Made by a program: the position numbers and the translations under genes. The notes under the pieces were generated by a model. The model saw only the letters and a list, made by a program, of their open reading frames with translations. It was not told the origin of the DNA and searched no databases. This document shows positions 46,920 through 54,960 of a stretch of DNA of 64,000 nt, piece by piece. This stretch comes from Luteipulveratus halotolerans (lineage in GTDB: Bacteria > Actinomycetota > Actinomycetes > Actinomycetales > Dermatophilaceae). The stretch's first letter is position 1. Every line of letters begins with the position of its first letter. The DNA is taken from NCBI RefSeq assembly GCF_001247745.1, contig NZ_LAIR01000002.1:3906001-3970000 (forward strand), read 5' to 3'.

Positions 46920-48638
46920 TCATGGCGTGATCCCTGTGACGGCCGTGACCGCCTTCCAACCGCGTCGCACGGACTTCTTGGCCGGGTCCTTGTCGGCGGC
47001 GCTCGGCAGCGTTCCGGTGAGCTCTTCGGCGATCCGGCCAGCGACGTACGGGGCCGCGAACGACGTCCCGCTCCAGAGGGCGAAGCCGCCGGTGTAGTCG
47101 TCCGGATCGATCGACTCATGGGTCTGCCCATCGAACTCGGTACGGGCGATCGGCTCCAGCCCACCCTGGAACGGTGGTGTCGTGCTGAGCACCGAGGAGC
47201 CCGGCGCGTAGACGCTGACCCAGTCTCCGCTGTTGCTGAACAGCGCGACCGTGCGCTTGTTGGGGTTGAGTGCGCCGACCGACACGATCGGCAGTTGAGC
47301 GGCCGTGGCGGTCTCACCGCTGTCATGCGGTGCGAAAGCTGCGGGGTAGAACGGGCGAGCGGTCGCGTCGTTGCCCACCGAACAGACGACGGTCGTACCG
47401 CTCGCGGCCAGGACCTCCAGGATGCGCTTCAAGGTCGGGTCGAAGAACAGGTCTTCAGGGGCCTCGTGGTAGTAGCCGAACGACAGGTTGAGCACGTCGA
47501 TCGGATGGCCACCCTTCTCTCCTGCTGCATGACGCCGGGCGAGTTCGGCGATCTGTGATAGCGACCTAAGCCAGGTCGACTCGACGATCACGCCGGAGGA
47601 GCTGATGACGCGCCACGCGAGAATGCGGGCATCAGGGCACGTCTGGTGGACGATTCCCGCGATGAAGGTGCCGTGGCCGGCGAGGTCGTCGAGCCCCCCG
47701 TCGAGCGGGCCGGAGACATCGCCGGTGCGCTCGCCGTCGGTGTGCGCGTCGACGTCACCGATCGGCTCGCCGTCGAGCATGACGTCGGTTTCGACAACAC
47801 CCTCCAACCAAGGGTGGTAGCCACAGCCGGTGTCGAGAATCGCGACCACTGGCCGTCTACCCTTTATGTCGCCATCACGGCGGCGATGTGGCGGAGGACT
47901 GACGACGGTGACCGGCTGACGCCCACCGCTGCCGGCCAAACCATACGATGCGACCGCATAGCTGGTTGCGGCCTCGTCTGCAGGATTCCCGCGTCCGACG
48001 GGGTTCCCTCGGCCAACTGGGTTGCCTCGACCGACCGGATTGCCCCGTCCTACAGGGTTCCCTCGGCCAACTGGGTTGCCTCGTCCGACCGGATTGCCTC
48101 GTCCTACCGGGTTCGGAATGACACGACGCCCGGTCCGGGTCTCCGCGGTGGCGACCAGGACGTGGTCGAGCGCCACTCCCTGCAGCGACTGCAGTGCGTC
48201 ACGATTCGTGGCACGCGCGTGCTGGAGCAGAGTCCAAGCGTCCGGTGCCTGAGCGGCCCTGCCTTTCTGCACCCGGATGCCGACCGAGGTGACGCCGAGG
48301 GGCGTTCCGTCGGCGCTGTGGGTGAACGCGCGCGGTTCGTTCTTGGTCTTCCTCCTGCCCGTGTGCGGCTCGTCGGCGGCCACGATCTCCCAGCCGAGGT
48401 CGGCTGCCGCGGTCACGAGCATTGGCATCACGACGTCGAGATCCGTCGCCATCGACACGGTGAGCCGCGAACCGATGTAGGCGGTCGAACGGGGTTCGAC
48501 GTCAGCTACAGCGACCGCGCTGCGTGGATCGAGGATGCGGCCGTCCGCATCCCCCATGACCTTGCGCGAGGGCAGATCCGGATCGCGATCCGGTCGCTGC
48601 GGCAGGCTGATCATGTCGGGCGTCTTCGCGTCGGTCAC
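46920..48638 (-). CDS. Subtilisin-like (S8) serine protease with hexapeptide repeat
   Basis: This 572-residue protease has the triad Asp in VVAILDTGCGYHPWLEG, His in DLAGHGTFIAGIVHQ and Ser in WSGTSFAAPYVAG. No signal peptide, so it is cytoplasmic. An N-terminal domain of about 170 residues is followed by seven copies of the hexapeptide NPVGRG (about residues 176-217), encoded by 18-bp units in the DNA at 47983-48114. The GTG at 48638 has GAGGGG seven bases upstream; an ATG six bases before it is too close to that site. Activation by regulated proteolysis and a link to the CHAT protein are inferred from the operon. Confidence 0.85.
   Translation of the reverse strand: MTDAKTPDMISLPQRPDRDPDLPSRKVMGDADGRILDPRSAVAVADVEPRSTAYIGSRLTVSMATDLDVVMPMLVTAAADLGWEIVAADEPHTGRRKTKNEPRAFTHSADGTPLGVTSVGIRVQKGRAAQAPDAWTLLQHARATNRDALQSLQGVALDHVLVATAETRTGRRVIPNPVGRGNPVGRGNPVGRGNPVGRGNPVGRGNPVGRGNPVGRGNPADEAATSYAVASYGLAGSGGRQPVTVVSPPPHRRRDGDIKGRRPVVAILDTGCGYHPWLEGVVETDVMLDGEPIGDVDAHTDGERTGDVSGPLDGGLDDLAGHGTFIAGIVHQTCPDARILAWRVISSSGVIVESTWLRSLSQIAELARRHAAGEKGGHPIDVLNLSFGYYHEAPEDLFFDPTLKRILEVLAASGTTVVCSVGNDATARPFYPAAFAPHDSGETATAAQLPIVSVGALNPNKRTVALFSNSGDWVSVYAPGSSVLSTTPPFQGGLEPIARTEFDGQTHESIDPDDYTGGFALWSGTSFAAPYVAGRIAEELTGTLPSAADKDPAKKSVRRGWKAVTAVTGITP
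47983..48114. repeat. 18-bp tandem repeat encoding NPVGRG
   Basis: Seven 18-bp units plus a partial one fill this stretch. Units differ at a few positions and repeat in a higher-order period of three (54 bp): units starting at 48001 and 48055 are identical. It encodes the linker in the subtilisin gene. Confidence 0.9.
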
Positions 48639-48714
48639 GTGCATTCCCCTCGTTGATGTGGCCGTTTCAACGCGCTCGTACGCACCCCGCCCCACCGGGC
48701 GAGGCGCGTCAGCG

Positions 48715-49194
48715 TCAGAGCTCGAATGTCGGTGTGGCGAAAAGGCTTTGGCTGTCGTCGTCGCTCTCAGCGTCGACGTCGCCCAGGTCGGTGATGACCG
48801 CCCGCGAGAACCCGCCGGGCACCCGCTCGATCTCGAACCGGCCCTTGCCGTCGGACTCGGCGGCGTGCTCGCCAGCCTCCTGCTTCATCGTGACCCGGAC
48901 GCGGCGGGGCGGCGAGACCCAGCCGTCGACCCGGCGTACGCCGTCGCCCAACGAGCTGACCCGCATCATCAACGAGCAGGTGCTGCCGGAGAACACGATG
49001 GTCAGCGTCTCGTCGTTGTCGCGGCGCGTGCCGGCGAGCTCGCGCCTGCGCTCGACGAGGTGCATCAGCTCGTACTCGGCGTCCAGGTCTTCCATCGCGA
49101 TGGAGACGAGCGCCTTCTCGACGACCCCTTCGGGCATCGGGTCGCGCGTCGCCCACATCGTGGCGAGGTCGTCGTAGGTGACGTCATGCGTCAT
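48715..49194 (-). CDS. Possible anti-sigma/regulatory protein of the sigma operon
   Basis: This 159-residue protein has an N-terminal helical segment (DPMPEGVVEKALVSIAMEDL then AEYELMHLVERRRELAGTRR) and a C-terminal beta-rich domain (SPPRRVRVTMKQE, FEIERVPGGFSRAVITDL). No membrane helix or zinc site (HxxxCxxC) is present. Its start overlaps the sigma gene end by 11 bases, the usual place for an anti-sigma factor, so such a role is inferred. Unlike classical anti-sigmas it is soluble. Confidence 0.55.
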   Translation of the reverse strand: MTHDVTYDDLATMWATRDPMPEGVVEKALVSIAMEDLDAEYELMHLVERRRELAGTRRDNDETLTIVFSGSTCSLMMRVSSLGDGVRRVDGWVSPPRRVRVTMKQEAGEHAAESDGKGRFEIERVPGGFSRAVITDLGDVDAESDDDSQSLFATPTFEL

Positions 49195-49795
49195 GGGGGC
49201 CCCTATCGGTGTTGTGCTCGGCGAGGAGGGTCCTCAGCTTGTCCAGGCAGCGGCCCCGGGTCGGGCCGATGCTTCCCACCGGCATACCCAGCTCGAGAGC
49301 CAGTCCGGAGTAGTCAGGTCGGTCGGAGAAGGCGATGACGCGCAGCAGCCGTTGGCAACGCTCGGACAGCTGCGACACCCCCGCCCAGAGTCGGTCCCCC
49401 TCGTCGTGCGCGATCGCCTCCGACTCGGCCGATCGCAGCTCGGGTACGCGCGCCTCCAGCACGTCGTCACCCACCGGCTGGCTGCGGCCCTCGAGCCGCG
49501 ACACCCGCCACGCCTCGCGGCGCGCGGTCGTCGTCAGCCAGGACCCGACGGCCTGCGCGTCGTTGATCGAGTCGCGGCGACGGACGAGTGCGAGCCAGGT
49601 GCTCTGGACGACGTCCTCCGCGCGGTCACGGTCGAGACCGTACGCGCGAACGACCTGCCACAGCACCGGGCTCAGCACCCGCACCATCTCGTCGAGCCCC
49701 CGTGGGTCCCCCTCGGACCACCGCCGGAAACAGCCAGCTGCCATCGTCCACACACTCTCCCCCGCAGGAGCCGTGGACGTCTTCTCGACGGTCAT
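49184..49795 (-). CDS. ECF-type RNA polymerase sigma factor
   Basis: This 203-residue sigma factor has region 2 (GLDRDRAEDVVQSTWLALVR) and region 4 (FSDRPDYSGLALELGMPVGS then GPTRGRCLDKLRTLL). No region 1 or 3 is present. The ATG at 49795 is preceded by GGAGAGGAGG. It is the first gene of the operon that encodes the subtilisin and CHAT protein, so it should direct its own transcription. The motif CTGATACATGCGA at 49872 is upstream. A longer open frame upstream has no ribosome site. Confidence 0.9.
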   Translation of the reverse strand: MTVEKTSTAPAGESVWTMAAGCFRRWSEGDPRGLDEMVRVLSPVLWQVVRAYGLDRDRAEDVVQSTWLALVRRRDSINDAQAVGSWLTTTARREAWRVSRLEGRSQPVGDDVLEARVPELRSAESEAIAHDEGDRLWAGVSQLSERCQRLLRVIAFSDRPDYSGLALELGMPVGSIGPTRGRCLDKLRTLLAEHNTDRGPHDA

Positions 49796-50054
49796 GCTGA
49801 CCTCCTCTCCGGCACTCGACGATCGAGACCCCCGTGAGCCTCTCACCGCCCAGGAGTGGGTCGCCGGGCCGCTGATACATGCGACTTTTTCTCGAACGTA
49901 CGCCGGTCGCGCGCAGCCCGCGTCCGCTTTGCTCAGGACATTCGGCCCTGCAGGAATGGGGCGCCGACGTCGCCGGCGGTGCCGACTGGGGAGCGTGGTC
50001 GTGGGATCGCCTTCACGGTCGTGGCCTTCGCGGTCGTCGCCGCCCACGCCGCGC
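49796..50054. promoter_or_regulatory. Leader of the sigma/subtilisin/CHAT operon
   Basis: Contains CTGATACATGCGA at 49872-49884 (minus-strand TCGCATGTATCAG), which matches the PLAT-gene leader with one mismatch. The region also has a run of five T on the plus strand next to it. It should contain the operon promoter. Confidence 0.5.
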
Positions 50055-50510
50055 TCACCTGGCGACGTCGGCCTGCGTGACCTTGCCGTCCTGGTGCTTC
50101 GGCAGGTGGGCGACCAGTCCTGATCGCGTCCCGAGCCACAGCCCGACGCGTTGGTCGAACAGCTCCAGGCTGTCCCACATCGGGAAGAGGTCGCCGTTGA
50201 CGCGCACGGTCGCCCGCTGCAACGCCCAGTTGTCGTCGCGACCCGTCGGCTCGAACCTGATGTACGCCGGCAGCCCGTCCGCGTCCTCGACCTGCAGCTG
50301 CGGCGTACGCGGGTCGTTGCGCCCTGCGTTGTGCGTGTTGCCGCCGTCGCCGAGGACGTACTCGCGGGCCGACCCGGACTCGTAGTCGTCTGCGTCGCTG
50401 TCGAGGTAGAACTCGCGCCCGCAGAACCCGAGGTAGACGTCGCCGTCGGTCCCTGCCCCGCTGGTGCGCCTGGTCTGGATGGTGACGCTGATGCTGGTGA
50501 TGTCGACCAT
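50055..50510 (-). CDS. PLAT/LH2-like domain protein
   Basis: This 151-residue protein has the beta-barrel pattern of PLAT domains: ISVTIQTRRTSGAGTDGDVY, LGFCGREFYLDSD and AYIRFEPTGRDDNWALQRAT. The domain usually binds membranes or protein partners. No signal peptide is seen. It lies upstream of the sigma operon in the same direction and has its own copy of the CTGATAC motif at 50602, so joint control is likely. Confidence 0.75.
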   Translation of the reverse strand: MVDITSISVTIQTRRTSGAGTDGDVYLGFCGREFYLDSDADDYESGSAREYVLGDGGNTHNAGRNDPRTPQLQVEDADGLPAYIRFEPTGRDDNWALQRATVRVNGDLFPMWDSLELFDQRVGLWLGTRSGLVAHLPKHQDGKVTQADVAR

Positions 50511-50659
50511 GGCCGGCCGCCTCTCGTGCAGAGGCCGACGCGGTGCCAGGGCCGGCGTCGCTGGTGCGGCCTGTGCGACTCAGGAGGACGCGAATCCCGT
50601 TCTGATACCTGCGAACTCGGGGGTTGCCAGGCCGTCGACGTCGGACGAAGATGCGGCGT
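50511..50659. promoter_or_regulatory. Divergent region of the PLAT and YdeI-like genes
   Basis: Contains CTGATACCTGCGA at 50602-50614, 92 bases before the PLAT start. The YdeI-like gene begins at 50660. No other site was recognised. Confidence 0.45.
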
Positions 50660-50923
50660 ATGGCCGACACCTCACGCCGCACTCGACCCGATCAGCCGAT
50701 GCCCGCTGACATCGCAGAGGCGCTCGACGAGCACGGGCTGCGCGAGGCGTACGACGCCCGGCCGGCGTACCAGCGCAACGACTACCTCGGGTGGATCGGC
50801 AAGGCCAAGCAGGACGACACCCGACGCAAGCGCCTCGACCAGATGCTCGACGAGCTGCGCGAGGGCGGCGTCTACATGGGAATGGCTCATGCGCCCTCGC
50901 GCATCGCCCGCGAGAACGGGTAG
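50660..50923 (+). CDS. YdeI/OmpD-associated (bacteriocin-protection) domain protein
   Basis: This 87-residue protein carries the DUF1905/YdeI C-terminal segment: EALDEHGLREAYDARPAYQR followed by NDYLGWIGKAKQDDTRRKRL and the closing part DELREGGVYMGMAHAP. The family has been linked to bacteriocin tolerance but the mechanism is unclear. Start at 50660 (MADTSRRTR) or the ATG at 50651. It is short but complete. Confidence 0.75.
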   Translation: MADTSRRTRPDQPMPADIAEALDEHGLREAYDARPAYQRNDYLGWIGKAKQDDTRRKRLDQMLDELREGGVYMGMAHAPSRIARENG

Positions 50924-51192
50924 TTGAAAGATCCGCGAACCGCGTACAGGACCGGAATCCCGGCGCTACTCTGGAGTCACGACCACGGATCAGCCCCAGC
51001 GGCTGGACGTGGTCGCTTCCATGTCCGGACGCTCTGCCGGCGTATTTCGCTGTCTAGCGTCAGGCCGATACGAGCGCAGACGCGCCGATCGAGCCGGGCG
51101 ACACCTCCCCGCGAAACGACCCGCACATGGCGAGACGACCCGCCGATCTACGGGCCGTCTCGCAACGAGCGGGTCGTTTCGCGGGGGCGGCG
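50924..51192. other. Intergenic region with nested hairpin
   Basis: No gene was recognised. The first half has no notable features. The second half holds the nested hairpin described at 51107. It separates two convergent genes. Confidence 0.6.
51107..51186. repeat. Nested double hairpin element
   Basis: Outer arms at 51107-51124 and 51169-51186 form a perfect 18-bp stem. Inner arms at 51130-51142 and 51151-51163 match at 12 of 13 positions. As at 44314, the inner arm is a near copy of the outer arm (GCGAAACGACCC and GCGAGACGACCC). It sits seven bases beyond the VOC gene stop. Confidence 0.85.
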
Positions 51193-51597
51193 TCAGGGCT
51201 CGACGACGATCTCGACCTCGAACCCCTCCGAGCTCTCCAGGTAGAGCGCGGTGTGCTCCTCGCCGCCCGCGTGCGGGAAACGGTCGGCGAACAGCTCGTG
51301 CCAGCCATGCCCGGACGACTCGGCCCGCATCCGGTCGAGCACGTCGCGCGTCTCGACGGTGAACGCGATGTGGTTGACGCCCGCGCGCATCCGGTCGTGC
51401 GCGCCGACCTGGTCGGTGGAGGACTCCATGAACAGGTAGGTGCCGTCGGGGTGCGCCCATGACCGGCCGGAGTCCCAGCTCAGGTCGGCTTCCCAGTCGA
51501 GGTGCCCGAGCAGCCAGGACCACTCGTCACCCGCCGTGGCGAAGTCGTCGACCCACAGGTCGAGGTGATGGATCGCTCGCGCAGCCATGGGGAACAT
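51193..51597 (-). CDS. VOC (glyoxalase/dioxygenase superfamily) protein
   Basis: This 134-residue protein has the VOC layout: AIHHLDLWVDDF at the start (His as metal ligand candidate), INGVNHIAFTVE-like AGVNHIAFTVETR in the middle, and TALYLESSEGFEVEIVVEP at the end (Glu ligand). One full beta-alpha-beta-beta-beta unit pair is present. The substrate is unknown. Start at 51597, or 51588 in the same frame. Confidence 0.85.
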   Translation of the reverse strand: MFPMAARAIHHLDLWVDDFATAGDEWSWLLGHLDWEADLSWDSGRSWAHPDGTYLFMESSTDQVGAHDRMRAGVNHIAFTVETRDVLDRMRAESSGHGWHELFADRFPHAGGEEHTALYLESSEGFEVEIVVEP

Positions 51598-51689
51598 TGA
51601 ACCCGAGATGGTGGTGCTCCTTCTCGGTTCGCACGAGTGCTGACACCTCCCCGACAACGGCCACCTGCGATTCGTGACAGCGGGGCCCG

Positions 51690-51807
51690 TTGGTCTCGAT
51701 ACGGGCCTCCGCTAGCGCTCCGGCCCTACTCGACCAGCGGTGGTCGGCTCGCCTCCTCGACCGGCGGTGGTCGGCTCGCCTACTCGACCGGCGGTGGTCG
51801 GCTCGCC
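51690..51807. repeat. REP-like element with 27-bp tandem repeat
   Basis: Begins GGTCTCGATACGGGCC and CGCTAGCGCTCC, then three 27-bp units at 51727, 51754 and 51781 (TACTCGACC(A/G)GCGGTGG). One of several REP-like elements in the window; this one has expanded its right arm. Confidence 0.8.
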
Positions 51808-51832
51808 GCGAGGGAGGGGGTCAACGCGCGCT

Positions 51833-51892
51833 GTGCACTGGTTCGTGTGGTGAGCCATCTGAGTGCGTGGCTCACCCCACGAACCAGTGCAC
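51833..51892. repeat. Long 25-bp hairpin
   Basis: Arms at 51833-51857 and 51868-51892 match at 24 of 25 positions (GTGCACTGGTTCGTG). Loop is 10 bases. Located between divergent genes, unlike other hairpins of the window, so termination is less likely. Confidence 0.85.
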
Positions 51893-51925
51893 ACTGCTCG
51901 CCGACACCCTCCCCGGATCGGAGCA

Positions 51926-52010
51926 GACACCGCTGGTTGAGCCGCGCGAGCCCGACACCGCTGGTTGAGCCGGGCGAGCCCCAAGGGCGAGACCGTGTCG
52001 AAGCCGAGGC
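51926..52010. repeat. REP-like element with direct repeat
   Basis: Two copies of ACACCGCTGGTTGAGCCG(C/G) at 51926 and 51955, then a half with GAGACCGTGTCGAAGCC. It immediately precedes the racemase gene and could affect its transcription. Confidence 0.65.
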
Positions 52011-52033
52011 GTGGGGGTGCGAGGCTGATCGTC

Positions 52034-52723
52034 ATGCGCACTGTGGGGATGCTGGGCGGGATGAGCTGGGAGTCAACCGCGATCTACTACCGGTTGGCCA
52101 ACGAGCTGACCCGCGAACGACAAGGCGGGCTGCACTCGGCGCCGATCCTGCTGCACTCCTTCGACTTCGCGCCGATCGAGGAGCTACAGGTCGCCGGCGA
52201 GTGGGAGCGGGCCGGGCGACTGCTGGCCGACGCAGCGGCCCGCCTCGAGCAGGCGGGCGCCGAGCTGCTCGTGCTCTGCACCAACACGATGCACCTGGTC
52301 GCTCCGCAGATCGAGAGCGCCGTCGACATCCCCCTGCTGCACATTATTGACGCGACTGCGAGTTGCGTTCGCGCACAAGGGATGTCGAAGATCGGACTGC
52401 TGGCCACCGGATTCACCATGGAGCAGCCCTTCTATGCCGAGCGCATGGCGTCCCTCGGTGTGGACTGTCTGGTGCCCGAGGCGGACGACCGTGCCGAGGT
52501 CCACCGGATCATCTACGACGAGCTCTGCCAGGGCATCGTGCGAGAGGAGTCGCGGGCGGCGTACCGCGACGTGATCACGCGTCTGGTCGACCGGGGTGCA
52601 GAAGGCATCGTTCTCGGCTGCACCGAGGTCGAGATGCTGATCGGGGCAGACGACTCGCCGGTGCCGGTGTTCCCGACGACGGCCCTGCACGTCGAGGCGG
52701 CGATCGACGCCGCGCTCGCGTGA
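52034..52723 (+). CDS. Aspartate/glutamate racemase family protein
   Basis: This 229-residue enzyme has MRTVGMLGGMSWESTAIYYR at the start and two catalytic cysteines in LLVLCTNTMHLVAP and IVLGCTEVEMLIG, giving a cofactor-independent two-Cys mechanism. It interconverts L- and D-aspartate or a related amino acid; specificity is not clear. ATG at 52034 begins the glycine-rich opening; no strong ribosome site precedes it. The stop lies one base from that of the convergent regulator. Confidence 0.9.
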   Translation: MRTVGMLGGMSWESTAIYYRLANELTRERQGGLHSAPILLHSFDFAPIEELQVAGEWERAGRLLADAAARLEQAGAELLVLCTNTMHLVAPQIESAVDIPLLHIIDATASCVRAQGMSKIGLLATGFTMEQPFYAERMASLGVDCLVPEADDRAEVHRIIYDELCQGIVREESRAAYRDVITRLVDRGAEGIVLGCTEVEMLIGADDSPVPVFPTTALHVEAAIDAALA

Positions 52724-52724
52724 C

Positions 52725-53678
52725 TCAGGTGCCGGCGGCGATGAGGCCGTCGCCGAGGGCCGTACGCCAGTAGAGGACCTCGCGCCCCGAGCGCCGCCGG
52801 AGCACGAGCCCGCTGTCGAGCAGCACCTTGAGGTGGTTGCCGACCGACCCGATCGGCAGGCCGGTACGCGTGGCGAGCGCCGTCGTACTCGCCGGGGCGT
52901 CCAGCTCGGTCAGCAGGCGCGCCCGGTTGGGCTCGACGAGGCGAGCGAGACCGTCCGACGCGCCACCGACCGGCGCGAGCGCTCCGGTGACCGGGTAGTA
53001 GACGGCGTACCGCTGGGGCTCGACGTACCCGACCCAGCTCGCGACCCAGCCGACCGGCACGAACGTCAGCCGCGCGTCGGCGTCGAGACGCCGGGTCGGG
53101 TAGTCGTACCGGTTGATGCGCAGCTCGTCTCCGGCCAGCCACTCGCGATCGCGTCCGAGGTCGCGCAGCACGCCCGCCCACCCGTGGCTCGCGAGCCGGG
53201 ACGTGCGCGCGACGATGTCGGCGCGCAGGATGCGTTCGCGGCGTGGCCAGTCCGACGCGATCGTGTGCGTCCACAGCCACTCCAGCAGCTCGACCGTGTA
53301 CGCCGTGACGCCCGGCCGGGTCAGGATGCGCGGCAGCTCGGTCGGTGTCGACTCGCGCAGCTGAGCACGAATCTCCTTGTCTCCCAAGCCTTCTATCAAT
53401 GCGAGCTCGTCCTCGAACGACGGCGACGGCCGGTCCGAGGGCAGCGTTAGGAAGTCGGCGAGCCAGCCCCGCCGGAAGTGGTGGTGAGCGACGGCAGCTC
53501 GACCGGGGTGCTCGGCGAGCATCCGCTCGTACGCCTCCTGGTGCGCGGCCACGAACGCCGGGTCGCCGCGCAGCGGGTCACGTCCGAGATGGCCGAGTGC
53601 ACCCGTCACCTCGGCCATCGGCGAGATGTCGAACCGGGCGTTCGCGAGCACGGACGCCGGCACCTGCCATGTGCCCAT
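52725..53678 (-). CDS. ArsR-type regulator with DUF5937 domain
   Basis: This 317-residue protein has a large N-terminal DUF5937 domain (DISPMAEVTGALGHLGRDPL) and a C-terminal winged helix (LATRTGLPIGSVGNHLKVLL then DSGLVLRRRSGREVLYW). These proteins regulate divergent exporters in actinobacteria. It is divergent from an MFS gene (58 bases apart) and is its probable repressor. Ligand unknown. Confidence 0.85.
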   Translation of the reverse strand: MGTWQVPASVLANARFDISPMAEVTGALGHLGRDPLRGDPAFVAAHQEAYERMLAEHPGRAAVAHHHFRRGWLADFLTLPSDRPSPSFEDELALIEGLGDKEIRAQLRESTPTELPRILTRPGVTAYTVELLEWLWTHTIASDWPRRERILRADIVARTSRLASHGWAGVLRDLGRDREWLAGDELRINRYDYPTRRLDADARLTFVPVGWVASWVGYVEPQRYAVYYPVTGALAPVGGASDGLARLVEPNRARLLTELDAPASTTALATRTGLPIGSVGNHLKVLLDSGLVLRRRSGREVLYWRTALGDGLIAAGT

Positions 53679-53736
53679 GTTTCGCCTCCACGCGAAGAGA
53701 TGGCCTTCGGCTGCCGTGCGCGTCAGAGTACGACCA

Positions 53737-54936
53737 ATGACGACCTACCGCGAGATGTTCGCGATCCGAGAGTTCCGCATCCTCTTCATCGCCCGGTTGT
53801 TCACGATGATCGGCGTCGTCGTGTCCAACCTGGCGCTCGGCACCGTCATGTACGACCAGACGGGTTCGCCTCTGCTGACCGCGATCTCGCTGTTCGGCGG
53901 TCCGCTCGTGCAGCTGGTGACCGCCCGCTACCTCCTGGCGTCCTCGGACCTGATGCGTCCGCGTACGGCCATGCTGTTCTCGACCGCCGTGACGACCTCG
54001 ACCGCCGCGCTCCAGCTGATCCCGGGGCTGACCTGGTGGATGAGGTTCGTGATCCTGGCCGCCGGCTACGTCGCGCTCGCGGCCACGTCCGGCACGGTCA
54101 TCGCGCTGCTGTCCGACATCGTCCCCCAGGAGGCGTTCGTCCTCGCGCGCGCGACGATGAACATCACCGTCGGCGGCATGCAGATCCTCGGGTACGGCGT
54201 CGGTGCCGTCCTGCTCGCGGCGTTCTCCCCGTCGTGGTTGTTCGCGATCGCGGTCGTGGTCGGCGTGGTGTCCGGCACGATCGTCCGCCTCGGCATCAGC
54301 GACCACCCGCCGCGCGCCGAGGGCAAGGTCGTCGAACGCAGCCGCCGCATCAACCGCGAGCTGCTCGGGTCGCCGGTGCTGCGCCCGCTCTACCTGATGA
54401 TGTGGGTGCCCAACGGGCTGGTCGTCGGGTGCGAGGCGCTGTTCATCCCGTACGCGTCCGACGACGCGGGCTACCTGTTCGCCGCCGGTGCTGTCGGCAT
54501 GCTCGCGGGCGACGTCGTCATCGGCCGCTTCATCCGCGAGGACGTCCGCGACCGGATGGTGCTGCCCCTGCGCGTGCTGCTCGCCGCGCCGTTCCTGGCG
54601 TTCCCGCTCGATCTGCCGATGCCGGTCGTGATCGTGCTGGTGACGATCTCGGCGTTCGGCTATCCCGCGGCGCTGCCCCTGCAGGAGCGGCTGGTCTGGC
54701 ACACGCCGGAGGACGTCCGGGGGCAGGCTTTCGGGATGTCGGGCATCGGCCTGATGTCGGGCCAGGCGTTCGGTGCAGCCATCGCCGGCGGCATCGCCCA
54801 GGTGCTCGACGGGCCACGCGCGGCCGGCTGGGCCATGGCCGTGATGGCTCTGCTCTCGCTCGTCACGACCGCCGCCCTCACGCGCGGGCTGGCGCGTTCG
54901 GCCAAGCCCGCACCGGCCGTCGTACCCGCCACCTGA
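53737..54936 (+). CDS. MFS transporter controlled by the ArsR regulator
   Basis: This 399-residue transporter has about 12 helices (for example VVSNLALGTVMYDQTGSPLL at the N-terminus, QAFGAAIAGGIAQVLDGPRA near the C-terminus). ATG at 53737 begins TTYREMFAIREFRILFIARL, the natural start. Drug or metabolite export is inferred from the regulator. No ribosome site is clear. Confidence 0.85.
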   Translation: MTTYREMFAIREFRILFIARLFTMIGVVVSNLALGTVMYDQTGSPLLTAISLFGGPLVQLVTARYLLASSDLMRPRTAMLFSTAVTTSTAALQLIPGLTWWMRFVILAAGYVALAATSGTVIALLSDIVPQEAFVLARATMNITVGGMQILGYGVGAVLLAAFSPSWLFAIAVVVGVVSGTIVRLGISDHPPRAEGKVVERSRRINRELLGSPVLRPLYLMMWVPNGLVVGCEALFIPYASDDAGYLFAAGAVGMLAGDVVIGRFIREDVRDRMVLPLRVLLAAPFLAFPLDLPMPVVIVLVTISAFGYPAALPLQERLVWHTPEDVRGQAFGMSGIGLMSGQAFGAAIAGGIAQVLDGPRAAGWAMAVMALLSLVTTAALTRGLARSAKPAPAVVPAT

Positions 54937-54960
54937 CTGCCTCTCGGCGAGGGTGGGTGA

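Noticed and set aside
47983..48114. CRISPR-like tandem repeats
   Set aside because: Units are 18 bp without spacers, in frame with a protease gene, and encode a hexapeptide.
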